Assembly (NCBI RefSeq): GCF_020911925.1 | Contig: NZ_CP087134.1 | Location: 5,518,001 to 5,582,000, forward strand | Direction: 5' to 3' | Length of the DNA stretch: 64,000 nt | Origin: Flavobacterium cupriresistens | GTDB lineage: Bacteria; Bacteroidota; Bacteroidia; Flavobacteriales; Flavobacteriaceae | Shown here: piece by piece, positions 1 to 9,199 of the stretch | How the letters are laid out: every line of letters begins with the position of its first letter | Numbering within the stretch: the first letter of the stretch is position 1 | Program-made: the position numbers and the translations under genes | Notes under the pieces: model-generated | What the model was told of the DNA's origin: nothing | What the model saw: the letters and a program-made list of their open reading frames with translations, nothing else | Database searches by the model: none

Positions 1-244
1 CAAGAACATTAAAACATAAGATGATTACATCCGTAAAACAATTTTATACGTATATCTATTATCTCATAAACATAACATTACTATCATATTCCTTTACTAT
101 CAGAATTAGAGTTTATTGTAGATGTGATATTCTTGTTATTATGTACTGGAACTGTGGTTTCAAAAAACATACAGAAATGAAATTCATTGTCTCATTTGAA
201 AATTTCTTTTAACCCCTTAAATATTAACAAATAGTGCAAAAATT

Positions 245-442
245 ATGAAATGGTTTATTTACACTCTTTTAATTTCCGGATTGGGATTACTAACTTATGG
301 TTTTATCTATCCAACTGAATACTTTTTGCATATTTATATTCACAACACCAGTTATATGATTAGTTATGTTTACTTTGCTTTGATTGTTCTAATTATAGGA
401 AGTACCTTTTATATCGGAAAAATTAAAAACAAGCAGAACTAA
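245..442 (+). CDS. Small two-helix membrane protein
   Basis: A 65-residue protein with two hydrophobic stretches, roughly residues 3-22 and 40-58, separated by a short aromatic-rich loop (YPTEYFLHIYIH) and ending in a basic tail (KIKNKQN). This composition fits a small inner-membrane protein with both ends probably cytoplasmic. I do not recognise a family. It stands alone: nothing convincing lies upstream, and the next gene is convergent. The ATG follows an A-rich stretch typical of Bacteroidota translation starts. It could be a chance ORF, but the clean hydrophobic segments argue for a real gene. Confidence 0.5.
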   Translation: MKWFIYTLLISGLGLLTYGFIYPTEYFLHIYIHNTSYMISYVYFALIVLIIGSTFYIGKIKNKQN

Positions 443-471
443 ACCAGCCTACATTAAAATTATAAAGTGTT

Positions 472-513
472 TTTTTTGAAGAAAACCCTGCAAAAATAAT
501 TTCTACAGGGTCT
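472..513 (-). terminator. Possible intrinsic terminator downstream of the PEBP gene
   Basis: Inverted arms ACCCTG (485-490) and CAGGGT (506-511) enclose an A/T loop. On the minus strand the hairpin is followed by a T-rich run (TTTTCTTC then eight T). It lies about 85 bases beyond the minus-strand stop at 597. The stem is short. Confidence 0.4.
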
Positions 514-596
514 CGATGTAATAATCACTTATAATACATCATCATCATTGCCATTTTTTTATTTCATTAAAACAGAATAAATTGCACTTTCAGATT

Positions 597-1145
597 CTAT
601 CTCTTATAATAAGCCACAATACTTGCCTTTGCCAGTGTTTGATTCCAAAGATTAAAACCAACTATAGCAGGATTTGTATTTTCAGTAACGCCCAATTTAT
701 CTGTTTTTAAAGCATAAACGGTTAGTATATATTGATGAAATCCATGTCCTTCGGGTGGACATGCTCCTCCAAACCCTTTTATTCCATAATCGGTTATACT
801 TTGAATGGCCTCTTTTGGTGCCAGATTAAGTTTTATATTCCCGGCATTGGCTACCAATTCATTTACGTTTGAAGGAATATCAAATACGATCCAATGCCAG
901 AACCCGCTTCCTGTAGGCGCATCAGGATCGTACATCGTTATGGCAAAACTTTTGGTTCCTTCCGGAGCATTTTTCCAAAATAATTGTGGCGATTGGTTAC
1001 CACCGGAACAACCAAATCCACTAAATTCTTGCTTTTTTGTAATTTCTCCTCCAAGGTCATTACTCGTTAGCGTAAATGTTTTTTGTCCAAAAAGGGTAAC
1101 GGAGAAAACTAACGATAGTACCAGAATCAAATTTGCTTTTTTCAT
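597..1145 (-). CDS. Secreted PEBP-family (YbhB/YbcL, Raf-kinase-inhibitor-like) protein
   Basis: A phosphatidylethanolamine-binding-protein fold of the bacterial YbhB/YbcL type, 182 residues, with unknown ligand and role. Visible family motifs are DPDAPTGSGFWHW (anion-pocket loop) and GACPPEGHGFHQY followed by VYAL. An N-terminal signal peptide (MKKANLILVLSLVFSV...LFGQ) predicts export to the periplasm. I chose the ATG at 1145 because it starts this signal peptide; the open frame runs further upstream to 1373 but that part overlaps the AraC gene and looks non-coding. The AraC regulator lies 88 bases upstream on the same strand, so regulation or co-transcription is plausible. Family call is firm; function is not known. 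Confidence 0.88.
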   Translation of the reverse strand: MKKANLILVLSLVFSVTLFGQKTFTLTSNDLGGEITKKQEFSGFGCSGGNQSPQLFWKNAPEGTKSFAITMYDPDAPTGSGFWHWIVFDIPSNVNELVANAGNIKLNLAPKEAIQSITDYGIKGFGGACPPEGHGFHQYILTVYALKTDKLGVTENTNPAIVGFNLWNQTLAKASIVAYYKR

Positions 1146-1233
1146 TTTATTGCGATTTATAATTTTAAACAAATTTAAATCGCATAGCCGTTTAGAAATT
1201 ATAGCATCCGGTTCAAAAACTGTTGCTAAAAGC

Positions 1234-2070
1234 TCAAATTTTCTGATGGTGTTTTGGTGTGACCCCGTATTTTGATTTGTAGGCCTGAATAAAGCTTGAT
1301 AGGTTCTCATAACCGACTTCAAAATATATTTCAGACGAATTTCTTTGCTCCTGATTGAGCAAAGAATGTGCATATTCTAATCTTTTGTTTTGAAACCATT
1401 TACTAGGTGATTCGGAATACTGTTTTTCAAATTCCCTTTTAAAAGTAGAAATACTCATATCACATAAAAAAGCCAACTCGTTTAAAGTTAATTTACTCAA
1501 CTGGTTGCTCTCTACAATACGAATAATTTTTTGTGCCGGAACACTATTGTTTAAAGTTAGTGACAGCAGAAAATCTATTCCGCGTGTTTCTATCAGGTAC
1601 AACATAATTTCTTCAAACTTAACTTCTAATAATACCCGCTGCGTATTTTTTGAAAGCTTTGAAATATCCAATAAACTATTGACAAATCTTTTTATAAACG
1701 CATCATATTCAAAGGAAAAAACCGGTTTATAATCAGTCGGTTCAATGCTGTTTAGTTTAAATTTTCGTATAAATTTCAGCAAAATGTCATTTGAAAAGAA
1801 AAGAAGTACACTTTTATAATTCTTGGTCTCAGAAAGTTTTTCCGTCATTAAACAATGACCTGATTTCATTATGAGGAACTTTGAATTAGTGATGGATAAA
1901 GACGAATTGTCCAAAACAATCTCTTTTGTACCTTCTACTAAAAAGCTAAATATGTTCTGATCCAAAATGATCTGCTGCTTCGAAATTTCCTGCGTACTGT
2001 TGTAATCGAAAACTTGTACCGATTGTGAAGATTCAGCCAGAAGCTCATCAGGAATTCTAATTATGTCCAT
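1234..2070 (-). CDS. AraC-family transcriptional regulator
   Basis: A 278-residue regulator with an N-terminal sensor half (about residues 1-165) and a C-terminal AraC double helix-turn-helix (about 175-275). The first HTH contains LAFLCDMSISTFKREFEKQ and the second ends with the signature GYENLSSFIQAYKSKYGVTP. The sensor half has no motif I can name and may bind a small molecule. It sits immediately upstream of the PEBP gene on the same strand, so that gene is a candidate target. No operator could be identified. Confidence 0.85.
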   Translation of the reverse strand: MDIIRIPDELLAESSQSVQVFDYNSTQEISKQQIILDQNIFSFLVEGTKEIVLDNSSLSITNSKFLIMKSGHCLMTEKLSETKNYKSVLLFFSNDILLKFIRKFKLNSIEPTDYKPVFSFEYDAFIKRFVNSLLDISKLSKNTQRVLLEVKFEEIMLYLIETRGIDFLLSLTLNNSVPAQKIIRIVESNQLSKLTLNELAFLCDMSISTFKREFEKQYSESPSKWFQNKRLEYAHSLLNQEQRNSSEIYFEVGYENLSSFIQAYKSKYGVTPKHHQKI

Positions 2071-2643
2071 TCTATTTTTATGAAGTTTTATAAAAGGTAG
2101 TTACTTAAGCTGTTGGTCGCAATTCGAATAAATACGATTTATGGCGTCTGTTTGCTTATTTTTTCAATAGCCAAATTACAAAAAAAGACCTTCTAAAAAC
2201 ACATTCGACAGCTACAAGCACTAAACTTTTGCTTTCAGGAAATTGCAAATTCCGGTAGCTTAAAAAAGTAGTTGGTCGTTTCTCTGATTTATTTACAATT
2301 TGAAAATACTGTTTTACAATAAGTTAACTTTAAAGCACCAAAAAGTTTTATACTTTTAGCCTATTAAATCCTGAATTTCAGGAAACAGCAAAAACAGAAC
2401 ATCAAAAGTGATGCTTCTTTTTATCTTGAAATTCAATTGTTGCAAATTAAAAAGTTCGCAGAAAGCGGAAATTATCTCATTTCAAACAACGTCAAATTTG
2501 GTTTAACATTTGTCTGTTTAAACCATCATTAAACAAAGCCGAACCGTTTTTAATTGAAGATTTCTCTTTTTTTTACGCCAGGACATTCTTTAAAATCCGA
2601 TTATAAATACGCTTCTTTTTTTTCCAATTTTTAAATTATAAGT
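2071..2643. other. Intergenic region, no gene seen
   Basis: A 573-base AT-rich spacer between the divergent AraC regulator and alpha/beta hydrolase genes. No frame gives a protein-like ORF and no strong hairpin is visible. It presumably holds both divergent promoters, but I could not place them. Confidence 0.5.
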
Positions 2644-3483
2644 ATGAAAAAAATTTATGAAACAGAGACTCGTTTTGCCGAAACAGGAGATCGAAAAATT
2701 GCGTATCGCTCCTACGGCAAAGGAAAAACAATACTTTTCATAAACCGTTTTAGAGGAACACTCGACACCTGGGATCCTCTATTTATAGCTGCAATGGCTA
2801 AAAAATTTAATGTAATCACTTTTGATTATTCCGGCATCGGCTCTTCAACAGGAACTATGGCTCCTGATATAGCACTTGTAGCCAAAGATGTAAAAGATCT
2901 GGCCGACGCTTTAAAATTGGGCACTATTATCGTTTTAGGATGGTCGTACGGTGGTTTGGTAGCGCAGGCTGCAACTTTATTATATCCAAATTTGGTCACC
3001 CATTCTATTTTACTTGGAACAAATCCTCCCGGTAAAAACAAAGTTCCTCTTGAACCAGCTTTTTTAGATGTGGCGCTAAAACCGCTAAATGATTTTGAGG
3101 ATGAAATCATTTTATTCTTCGAACCAAAATCAGAAACCAGTCGTGCTGCTGCAAAAGCATCACATGACAGAATCCATAAAAAAATCGACATCGAAAAAAT
3201 CCCTTCTACCATGGACGTCTTTCAACTCTATTTTTCAGGAGGTGACAGTTTTCGGGAAGATATTTTAAACCTCAGAGAACAGCTTAAAAAAACCAAAACA
3301 CCGATTTTAGTTATTTCCGGGGATCATGATATTAGTTTTGCGGTAGAAAACTGGTATCCCTTTATCAATCAAATGATCAACTCGCAATTAATCGTCTACT
3401 CTGAAACCGGTCACGCCCCCCAGCATCAATATCCCGAACTGACGTCTAAATATATTATCAATTTCGTTAAATATACTTATTAG
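2644..3483 (+). CDS. Alpha/beta hydrolase
   Basis: A 279-residue cytoplasmic hydrolase without a signal peptide. The nucleophile elbow GWSYGG places the catalytic Ser at about residue 101. The acid is Asp227 or Asp229 in SGDHDIS, and His257 in ETGHAPQ completes the triad. The usual HG oxyanion motif is replaced by NRFRGTLDTWDP, where R/G fill the normal HG position. The overall pattern (DYSGIGSSTG, then the elbow) resembles proline iminopeptidase or haloalkane-dehalogenase-like members, but substrate cannot be inferred. It is a single gene, followed at once by a repeat array. Confidence 0.85.
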   Translation: MKKIYETETRFAETGDRKIAYRSYGKGKTILFINRFRGTLDTWDPLFIAAMAKKFNVITFDYSGIGSSTGTMAPDIALVAKDVKDLADALKLGTIIVLGWSYGGLVAQAATLLYPNLVTHSILLGTNPPGKNKVPLEPAFLDVALKPLNDFEDEIILFFEPKSETSRAAAKASHDRIHKKIDIEKIPSTMDVFQLYFSGGDSFREDILNLREQLKKTKTPILVISGDHDISFAVENWYPFINQMINSQLIVYSETGHAPQHQYPELTSKYIINFVKYTY

Positions 3484-4062
3484 TTTTCAGTCGCAACCTG
3501 AAACTTGAAACCTGAAACCTGAAACCTCAGACTAAAACCCCCAACTGTCAGGCTGAGCGAAGTCGAAGCCCTTTATAACGAACAAGCCTTCGACTCCGCT
3601 CAGGGTGACATTAATGCGCCCGAGAATGAAAACTGAACGCTGACAGAAAAAATAGTCTCAGTCGCAGTTTTCAGTCACAACCTGAAACTTGAAACCTGAA
3701 ACCTCAGACTAAAAACCTCAACTGTCAGGCTGAGCGAAGTCGAAGCGCTTTACAACTAACAAGCCTTCGACTCCGCTCAGGGTGACATAAATGCGTCTGA
3801 GAATGAAAACTGAACGCTGACAGAGAAAATAGTCTCAGTCGCAGTTTTCAGTCACAACCTGAAACTTGAAACCTCAGACTAAAAATCCCAACTGTCAGGC
3901 TGAGCGAAGTCGAAGCCCTTTACAACTAACAAGCCTTCGACTCCGCTCAGGGTGACATCAATATGACCGAGAATGAAGACTGAACGCTGACAGAGAAAAT
4001 AGTCTCAGTCTCAGTTTTCAGTCGAAACCTGAAACTTGAAACCTGAAATCCAAAACTAAAAC
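3484..4062. repeat. Three tandem ~175-bp repeats with internal long hairpins
   Basis: Three imperfect copies with a spacing of 177 and then 170 bases. Each has a run of AACCTGAAAC units, then an inverted pair TGTCAGGCTGAGCGAAGTCG...CGACTCCGCTCAGGGTGACA. The inverted pairs lie at 3546-3610, 3723-3787 and 3893-3957. Each copy continues with a GAATGAAAACTGAACGCTGACAG segment and a CAGTCTCAGT segment. The array fills the whole space between the hydrolase and the convergent asparaginase gene. The GTTTCA/TGAAAC part recurs inside the trp operon and at about 54.6 kb, and the GCTCAGGGTGACA half recurs at about 8.89 kb. Confidence 0.9.
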
Positions 4063-5070
4063 CTAAGACATCCTAAACTTAGCATCTTCCATTCTATGTC
4101 CTTTTTCCTCATCAGAAATGGCGTAGTTAAATCCGGATCTCAAACTATAACCTGCATGTTCGCCATTTTTATTCAAAGCAATAAATCCGACTTGCAGGTA
4201 TTCCATGTCTTTATGGTTTTTATGTTTGTTGTAAATACGTTCTGTGATTTCTTTACATGCTTCCAAAGGAGATTTCCCCTGACGCATTAGTTCGACTACC
4301 ATCGCGCTTCCGGCAGTTCGGATTACGGCTTCTCCAAGACCAGTTGCTGCGGCTGCTCCTACCTCGTTATCCAGAAAAAGACCTGCACCAATTATAGGGG
4401 AGTCGCCCACGCGACCGTGCATTTTCCAGGCTGCTCCGCTTGTGGTACATCCGCCTGAGAGGTTTCCATCCTGATCTAACATTAACATACTAATGGTATC
4501 GTGATTTTCTATGTTTATAACCGGTTTGTATTTAGAATCTTCCAGCCATTTTTTCCAGTCTTTTTCAGCTTCCGGAGTTAAAAGATTTTCTTCTTTAAAA
4601 CCTTCAGACAAGGCAAACTGAAGTGCTCCCTGCCCTGCCAACATTACATGGGGCGTATTCTGCAATACTCGTTTTGCCACTGAAATAGGATGCATAATTC
4701 CTTGCAGAAAACAAACAGAGCCACAATTACTATGGTGATCCATAATACAGGCATCTAAAGTTACTTTTCCTTCCCGATCAGGGTATCCGCCATAACCAAC
4801 ACTTCGAACTTTCGGATCTGCTTCAGGAATTTTCATACCTGATTCAATGGCATCCAAAGGTGGTTTTCCTGCTTTCAATTGTTTCCAGGTTTCTTCATTA
4901 GCAGGTAAACCGTGATTCCATGTCGAGATAATTACCGGTTTCTTCTGCTTTTTTATTGGAGTATCAATTTCTTCTTCTTTGTTTTTTGCAAATCCGTTAT
5001 AGCCCAAGACCGAACTTATGGCAAGCGTTCCTAAAGTTGTTTTTTTTATAAAATCTCTTCTGTTTGACAT
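4063..5070 (-). CDS. N4-(beta-N-acetylglucosaminyl)-L-asparaginase (glycosylasparaginase, Ntn hydrolase)
   Basis: Glycosylasparaginase cleaves the GlcNAc-Asn bond of N-linked glycopeptides. It is made as a precursor that self-cleaves so that a Thr becomes the N-terminal nucleophile of the beta chain. Here the cleavage motif HDTISML puts the nucleophile at Thr192 of 335 residues. Other family motifs are STWNHG, YGGYPDREG and GRVGDSPIIGAGLF. The N-terminus (NRRDFIKKT followed by a hydrophobic stretch) is a Tat-type signal, so the enzyme is probably exported folded. A periplasmic glycosylasparaginase is well known from the related genus Elizabethkingia (formerly Flavobacterium meningosepticum). 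Start and stop are unambiguous. Confidence 0.92.
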   Translation of the reverse strand: MSNRRDFIKKTTLGTLAISSVLGYNGFAKNKEEEIDTPIKKQKKPVIISTWNHGLPANEETWKQLKAGKPPLDAIESGMKIPEADPKVRSVGYGGYPDREGKVTLDACIMDHHSNCGSVCFLQGIMHPISVAKRVLQNTPHVMLAGQGALQFALSEGFKEENLLTPEAEKDWKKWLEDSKYKPVINIENHDTISMLMLDQDGNLSGGCTTSGAAWKMHGRVGDSPIIGAGLFLDNEVGAAAATGLGEAVIRTAGSAMVVELMRQGKSPLEACKEITERIYNKHKNHKDMEYLQVGFIALNKNGEHAGYSLRSGFNYAISDEEKGHRMEDAKFRMS

Positions 5071-5380
5071 CTGTTTCCTTCTTAATTCAAGTGGTTAATT
5101 TCAGTATTAAAAATAAAAGCAAAAGTTAAGTAAATTTATTTTACTGACGGACAAACAAAAACCAATATTTTCCAAAACAAAATTAGCTGCTTCTTTCCTG
5201 TCAAAATAATTTTGCAAAGAATCAGATGAAAAACATATGGAGTACAAAAAAAGAATACCTATAAGATTGTTTACGGTAACTAAAACAGTAAAAAATGAGG
5301 AATATAAAATCCCTCATTAAATAAAATGTTATCCCATAAAAATTAGCGCAATATTCTTTAATTATAAACACTCTCCAACC
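5071..5380. other. Intergenic region, no gene seen
   Basis: A 310-base AT-rich spacer upstream of the asparaginase gene (which reads away to the left) and downstream of the small IPT/TIG-like gene. I see no ORF or strong hairpin. Confidence 0.5.
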
Positions 5381-5743
5381 TTACACCAGAGTAACAAGGA
5401 AAGGACTGGCACTTTCAAAGACAAAAGTTTCAGAATAAGTTCCCCCTTTTGAATCTTCAAATAAAACAGTAAATTTAATTTTAAAAGAGTACAGATGTCC
5501 TTTTTCAAGGTTTTCGGGTACCGTAATAGAGAACTTCGTACATTTTTTCCAATCTAATACGTCCGCATCTGCTGTGAAAGACGTACCTCCTTCTCCGGTA
5601 AAAGTACCGACTATTGAATAACCATCGGGGTCTACTATTACTTCTTGACTTGGAACTATTGCAGTAATAACTGTACCAATTGGTCCTTGAATTGGCGTGA
5701 AAGATGTTATTGGAACAATGCAATCATTTTTAACTTCTGACAT
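5381..5743 (-). CDS. Small IPT/TIG-like immunoglobulin-fold protein
   Basis: A 120-residue protein with no signal peptide and no membrane segment. The opening (ITSFTPIQGPIGTVITAIVP) resembles the start of an IPT/TIG domain, and the rest alternates beta-prone stretches as expected for a single Ig-like sandwich. IPT/TIG domains normally occur inside large extracellular proteins, so a lone leaderless domain is unusual. The product may be cytoplasmic or exported by an unrecognised route. The fold assignment is a guess from the first 20 residues. Neighbours give no clue. Confidence 0.6.
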   Translation of the reverse strand: MSEVKNDCIVPITSFTPIQGPIGTVITAIVPSQEVIVDPDGYSIVGTFTGEGGTSFTADADVLDWKKCTKFSITVPENLEKGHLYSFKIKFTVLFEDSKGGTYSETFVFESASPFLVTLV

Positions 5744-6177
5744 AATGTATCTATTTTTAAATTAATAGAAACAAAGTTAGAAACAATTACTAAAAAGAAG
5801 GAATATTCTTTCTTTTTGATGATTTAAAATTAATTACTGTAAATATTTAAACTCTAAACACTCTTTAATGAATGCCATAGATTTTGCTAAACTTTAATAA
5901 CATTTAAATTCTTTTATCTTACAATAAATTATAATACCCTACAAAAAGCTATGAAACTACTCCTATTATAAGCGCAAAAAAGCATCGTTAACCATTTCAT
6001 AACACTCACATTACCATCAGTTTATATTAGTTTTATTAATTTGAATAAAACTAATCGTTATGAAACTCTTTAATCTAAAATTTTTCGTCTCCTTTAAAGA
6101 ATGGCTTTTCTTAAAAGCAATGCAATCTTCTTTCCTACATTAATAAACCCTCCCCTATAAAGGAAAGCAGCATTTAA
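5744..6177. other. Intergenic region upstream of the beta-glucosidase
   Basis: A 434-base AT-rich spacer between divergent genes. It contains a 27-codon ATG frame at 6061-6144 (MKLFNLKFFVSFKEW...) that could be a leader peptide but has no supporting feature. No operator or terminator is obvious. Confidence 0.4.
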
Positions 6178-7539
6178 ATGAGTAAAACAGAAAACGCACT
6201 TTTAAATAAAGAACAATTTGGAGAGGATTTCTTGTGGGGTGTATCTACTGCCGCTTTTCAAATTGAAGGAGCTCATGATGCTGATGGCAAAGGGGCTTCG
6301 ATTTGGGATGTTTTTACGTCGCAAAAAGGTAAAATAAAAAATGGCCATCACGCCTTATCGGCTTGTGATTTCTATACCCATTATAAAAACGACATTGCTT
6401 TAATTCGGGAACTGAATATTCCGAATTTTAGATTTTCGATCAGTTGGCCTCGCATTATGCCTAATGGAAGTCATCCTGTGAACCAATCCGGAATTGATTA
6501 CTACAATAAAATCATTGATTTTTTACTGGAATGTAATATCGAACCTTGGGTTACTCTTTACCATTGGGATCTTCCTCATGCCTTAGAAGAAAAAGGCGGA
6601 TGGACCAATCGCGAATCGGTTACCTGGTTTTCGGAATATACAGAAGTCTGTGTACACTATTTTGGAGACCGAGTAAAAAACTGGATGGTCATTAACGAAC
6701 CCTCCGTTTTTACAGGTGCCGGTTATTTTCTTGGGATTCATGCTCCGGGAAAAAAAGGGTTGACCAATTATTTGAAAGCCATGCATCATGTAACGTTATC
6801 TACCGCTGCTGGTGCTAAAATAATACGAAACAGACTGCCTGAGGCTAATATAGGGACTACCTTTTCGTGTACCCATATCGAACCCGAAACGGACAAACCA
6901 AAAGATATTGAAGCCGCAAAACGAGTAGATACTTTACTAAACAGAACTTTTATAGAACCTATTTTAGGACTTGGCTATCCGAAAGAAGATTTAGCCGTTC
7001 TTAAAAAACTCAAAAGTTATATACTCGAAGATGATGTAAACAATATGTCTTTTGATTTTGATTTTATAGGTTTACAATGTTACACCAGAGAAGTAGTAAG
7101 GGCCTCTTTATTGATTCCTTATATTGGTGCTGAACTGGTAAGTGCCGAAAAAAGAAATGTAATCGCGACCGAAATGGGTTGGGAAGTCTACCCTCCTGCC
7201 CTATATCATATTATAAAAAGGTTTAACGCCTACAAAAACATCAAGAAAATCATTATTACCGAAAATGGTGCCGCTTTCCCGGATGTCGTTAAAAACGGAA
7301 AAGTATATGACATCAAACGGACACATTATATTCAGGATCACTTAGAGCAATTACTTAAAGCCAAAAAAGACGGTTATAATGTCGATGGTTACTTTGTATG
7401 GAGCCTTACCGATAATTTTGAATGGGCAGAAGGATACAACGCCCGATTCGGTTTGATCCATATTGATTTTGATACTCAAAAAAGAACCATCAAACAATCG
7501 GGAATGTGGTTCCGTGATTTTTTATCAAAAAACAACTAA
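6178..7539 (+). CDS. Glycoside hydrolase family 1 beta-glucosidase
   Basis: GH1 enzymes hydrolyse beta-linked glucosides or related glycosides with retention of configuration. This 453-residue protein has the usual GH1 length and all landmarks: FLWGVSTAAFQIEGA near the N-terminus, TLYHWDLPHAL, acid/base Glu174 in INEPS, nucleophile Glu362 in ITENGAA, and WSLTDNFEWAEGY near the end, which forms part of the sugar pocket. There is no signal peptide, so it acts in the cytoplasm on imported di- or oligosaccharides. An AraC regulator follows on the same strand 418 bases downstream. Substrate preference cannot be set from sequence alone. Confidence 0.94.
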   Translation: MSKTENALLNKEQFGEDFLWGVSTAAFQIEGAHDADGKGASIWDVFTSQKGKIKNGHHALSACDFYTHYKNDIALIRELNIPNFRFSISWPRIMPNGSHPVNQSGIDYYNKIIDFLLECNIEPWVTLYHWDLPHALEEKGGWTNRESVTWFSEYTEVCVHYFGDRVKNWMVINEPSVFTGAGYFLGIHAPGKKGLTNYLKAMHHVTLSTAAGAKIIRNRLPEANIGTTFSCTHIEPETDKPKDIEAAKRVDTLLNRTFIEPILGLGYPKEDLAVLKKLKSYILEDDVNNMSFDFDFIGLQCYTREVVRASLLIPYIGAELVSAEKRNVIATEMGWEVYPPALYHIIKRFNAYKNIKKIIITENGAAFPDVVKNGKVYDIKRTHYIQDHLEQLLKAKKDGYNVDGYFVWSLTDNFEWAEGYNARFGLIHIDFDTQKRTIKQSGMWFRDFLSKNN

Positions 7540-7957
7540 AAAAGCTTCTAGATTCTTGAGAACATTTTTGGTTTGTATCTCAAAAGTCGAGAATGAATTA
7601 AATAGTAACAAACTTTACTTTAAAGAAAATATTCTCCTTTTTTGTCCTTTCAACGAAGGAGAAATCACTCAAGCTAAGGACGAACGATTGTCGAATATTG
7701 GATGTGATTTCTCATACCTCAAATCACACAAATAGTTTAAAAAAGAAAGGACGAGATTGTAGAGAATCGTTTCTCAAAAATCGATACTAAAAACAGTTCC
7801 CCTCCTTTTGATTCAGAGCCAAACCATTCTAAATTTTAGCTGTTTTAACTTTATAGGACGTATCATTTCCTCCTAATTCAAAAATATATCTTACAAAATT
7901 CAGCAATATTTGATTGCAAATTATTATATTTCAGTATTCTAAAAGGTATTCTTTATT
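7540..7957. other. Intergenic region, no convincing gene
   Basis: A 418-base spacer between the GH1 gene and the AraC gene. A 90-codon frame overlaps the GH1 3' end (7463-7735), but its translation has no protein-like character. No clear terminator is visible. Confidence 0.5.
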
Positions 7958-8809
7958 ATGAAAAATAATGTGCGACACGAACCTTATGAATTGGTTCTTA
8001 CAGAATTAGTAGATCAATCGCAAAAAAGCGAACAAACCGATAGTTTTTTTGAACTTGTATATATTGTAAAGGGAAATGGATTACAACATTTTGCTGACCA
8101 TACGTTTGCTTATCAACAAGGTCATTTGTTTCTTTTGACTCCAAAGGATTCCCATAGACTGGAGTTTGAAGAACCTACACAATTGTTTTCTATCCGATTT
8201 AATACGGTTTATTTGAACAGAACTTCGCAACAGGAAATCCTCAGACAAATAGAAGTGATTCTCAAAAACGCTTCACATGAACCCGGTTGTGTATTAAAAA
8301 GCGACGATGATAAAAAGATTGTTCATCCGTTGATAGAGGCCATTATAAGAGAACATCAAACCAAAGGATTGTATCAAAAGGAGTTGCTTACACAATACAT
8401 CAATACTTTGTTGGTTATCGTGGCCCGAAATGTTATGCTAAGTCTTCCGGAGAAAATAAACGATCAAAGTGATCAGAAAGTGATTCAGATTTTGCAATAC
8501 GTTCAAGCCAATATTTACAATCCGGAAAAACTCAGAGGGGAGCATATCGGTACCAAATTTGGAATTTCTGAAAGTTATCTGGGGCGTTTTTTTCGCAAGC
8601 ATACCAATGAAACCTTGCAGCAATATCAAACTACTTATAAACTCAATTTAATTGAAAATCGTTTGTTACACACCCACATGCGTATCAATGAAATTGCAGA
8701 TGAATTTGGGTTTACCGATAAAAGCCATCTCAACAATATGTTCAAAAAACACAGGGGATTTAGTCCGTCGGAATACCGTAAAATGTTTTATGGATTAGGG
8801 GGGCTTTAG
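7958..8809 (+). CDS. AraC-family transcriptional regulator with cupin sensor
   Basis: A 283-residue regulator. The N-terminal half (about 20-80) reads as an AraC-type cupin: ELVYIVKGNGLQHFADHTFAYQQGHLFLLTPKDSHRLEF. The C-terminal AraC double HTH spans about 185-280, with GTKFGISESYLGRFFRKHTNE in the first HTH and EFGFTDKSHLNNMFKKHRGFSPSEYRK in the second. Cupin AraC regulators commonly sense sugars or small carbon sources. Its position behind the GH1 beta-glucosidase suggests it controls glycoside use, but that is inference from neighbourhood. Confidence 0.88.
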   Translation: MKNNVRHEPYELVLTELVDQSQKSEQTDSFFELVYIVKGNGLQHFADHTFAYQQGHLFLLTPKDSHRLEFEEPTQLFSIRFNTVYLNRTSQQEILRQIEVILKNASHEPGCVLKSDDDKKIVHPLIEAIIREHQTKGLYQKELLTQYINTLLVIVARNVMLSLPEKINDQSDQKVIQILQYVQANIYNPEKLRGEHIGTKFGISESYLGRFFRKHTNETLQQYQTTYKLNLIENRLLHTHMRINEIADEFGFTDKSHLNNMFKKHRGFSPSEYRKMFYGLGGL

Positions 8810-9022
8810 GTTTAACCGCAAGGGGCACAAAGAGATTACGCAAAGGGGCGCAAAGGTTTTTTTGCAGAACTGTAATGCCCTTCGGCTTCGCTCAGGGTGA
8901 CAGCTGTTTTTAAGAAATAAACTTTAGAATAATAAAGTAATCGGTATAGTCTTTAATAACTTTGGAATTTGGAATTTCAAAAAATTGGAATTTCACACCT
9001 AACTCTTGTTTACATAAAATAA
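8810..9022. other. Intergenic region with degenerate dispersed repeats
   Basis: Contains a GCAAAGGGGCGCAAAG stretch, a lone CTTCGGCTTCGCTCAGGGTGACA half-element (about 8881-8902) related to the array at 3.5-4.0 kb, and the first of two near-identical GGAATTTGGAATTTCAAAAAATTGGAATTTCA segments. The second copy is at about 9124-9155, past the terminator. No gene seen. Confidence 0.5.
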
Positions 9023-9062
9023 AAAAAGCCTTTCGGGAGTGCACTTCCGAAAGGCTTTTCTC
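9023..9062. terminator. Bidirectional intrinsic terminator
   Basis: A long perfect stem, AAAAAGCCTTTCGG paired with CCGAAAGGCTTTT, with A-runs on the left and T-runs on the right. It lies between the convergent AraC gene and nucleotidase gene and can serve both. Confidence 0.8.
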
Positions 9063-9199
9063 TTCAAAAAACGCAATTATACCCCTAAATTTATCGAAAT
9101 AGTCTTCAATACCCATAGATTTTGGAATTTGGAATTTCAAAAATTGGAATTTCATATCTAATCCCGAACAAACTCCTGATTCCTAAAGTTCTCTCGCGT

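Noticed and set aside
21..212. 63-codon frame at the start of the window
   Set aside because: Irregular composition with no membrane or domain pattern and no start context; likely chance.
1146..1373. N-terminal extension of the PEBP gene
   Set aside because: It overlaps the AraC gene in another frame and would place the signal peptide internally.
6061..6144. 27-codon ORF upstream of the beta-glucosidase as a leader peptide
   Set aside because: Has no codon bias for one amino acid and no terminator before the gene, unlike the trp leader.
7463..7735. 90-codon frame overlapping the end of the GH1 gene
   Set aside because: First part is out of frame inside the beta-glucosidase gene, and the remainder shows no protein-like pattern.
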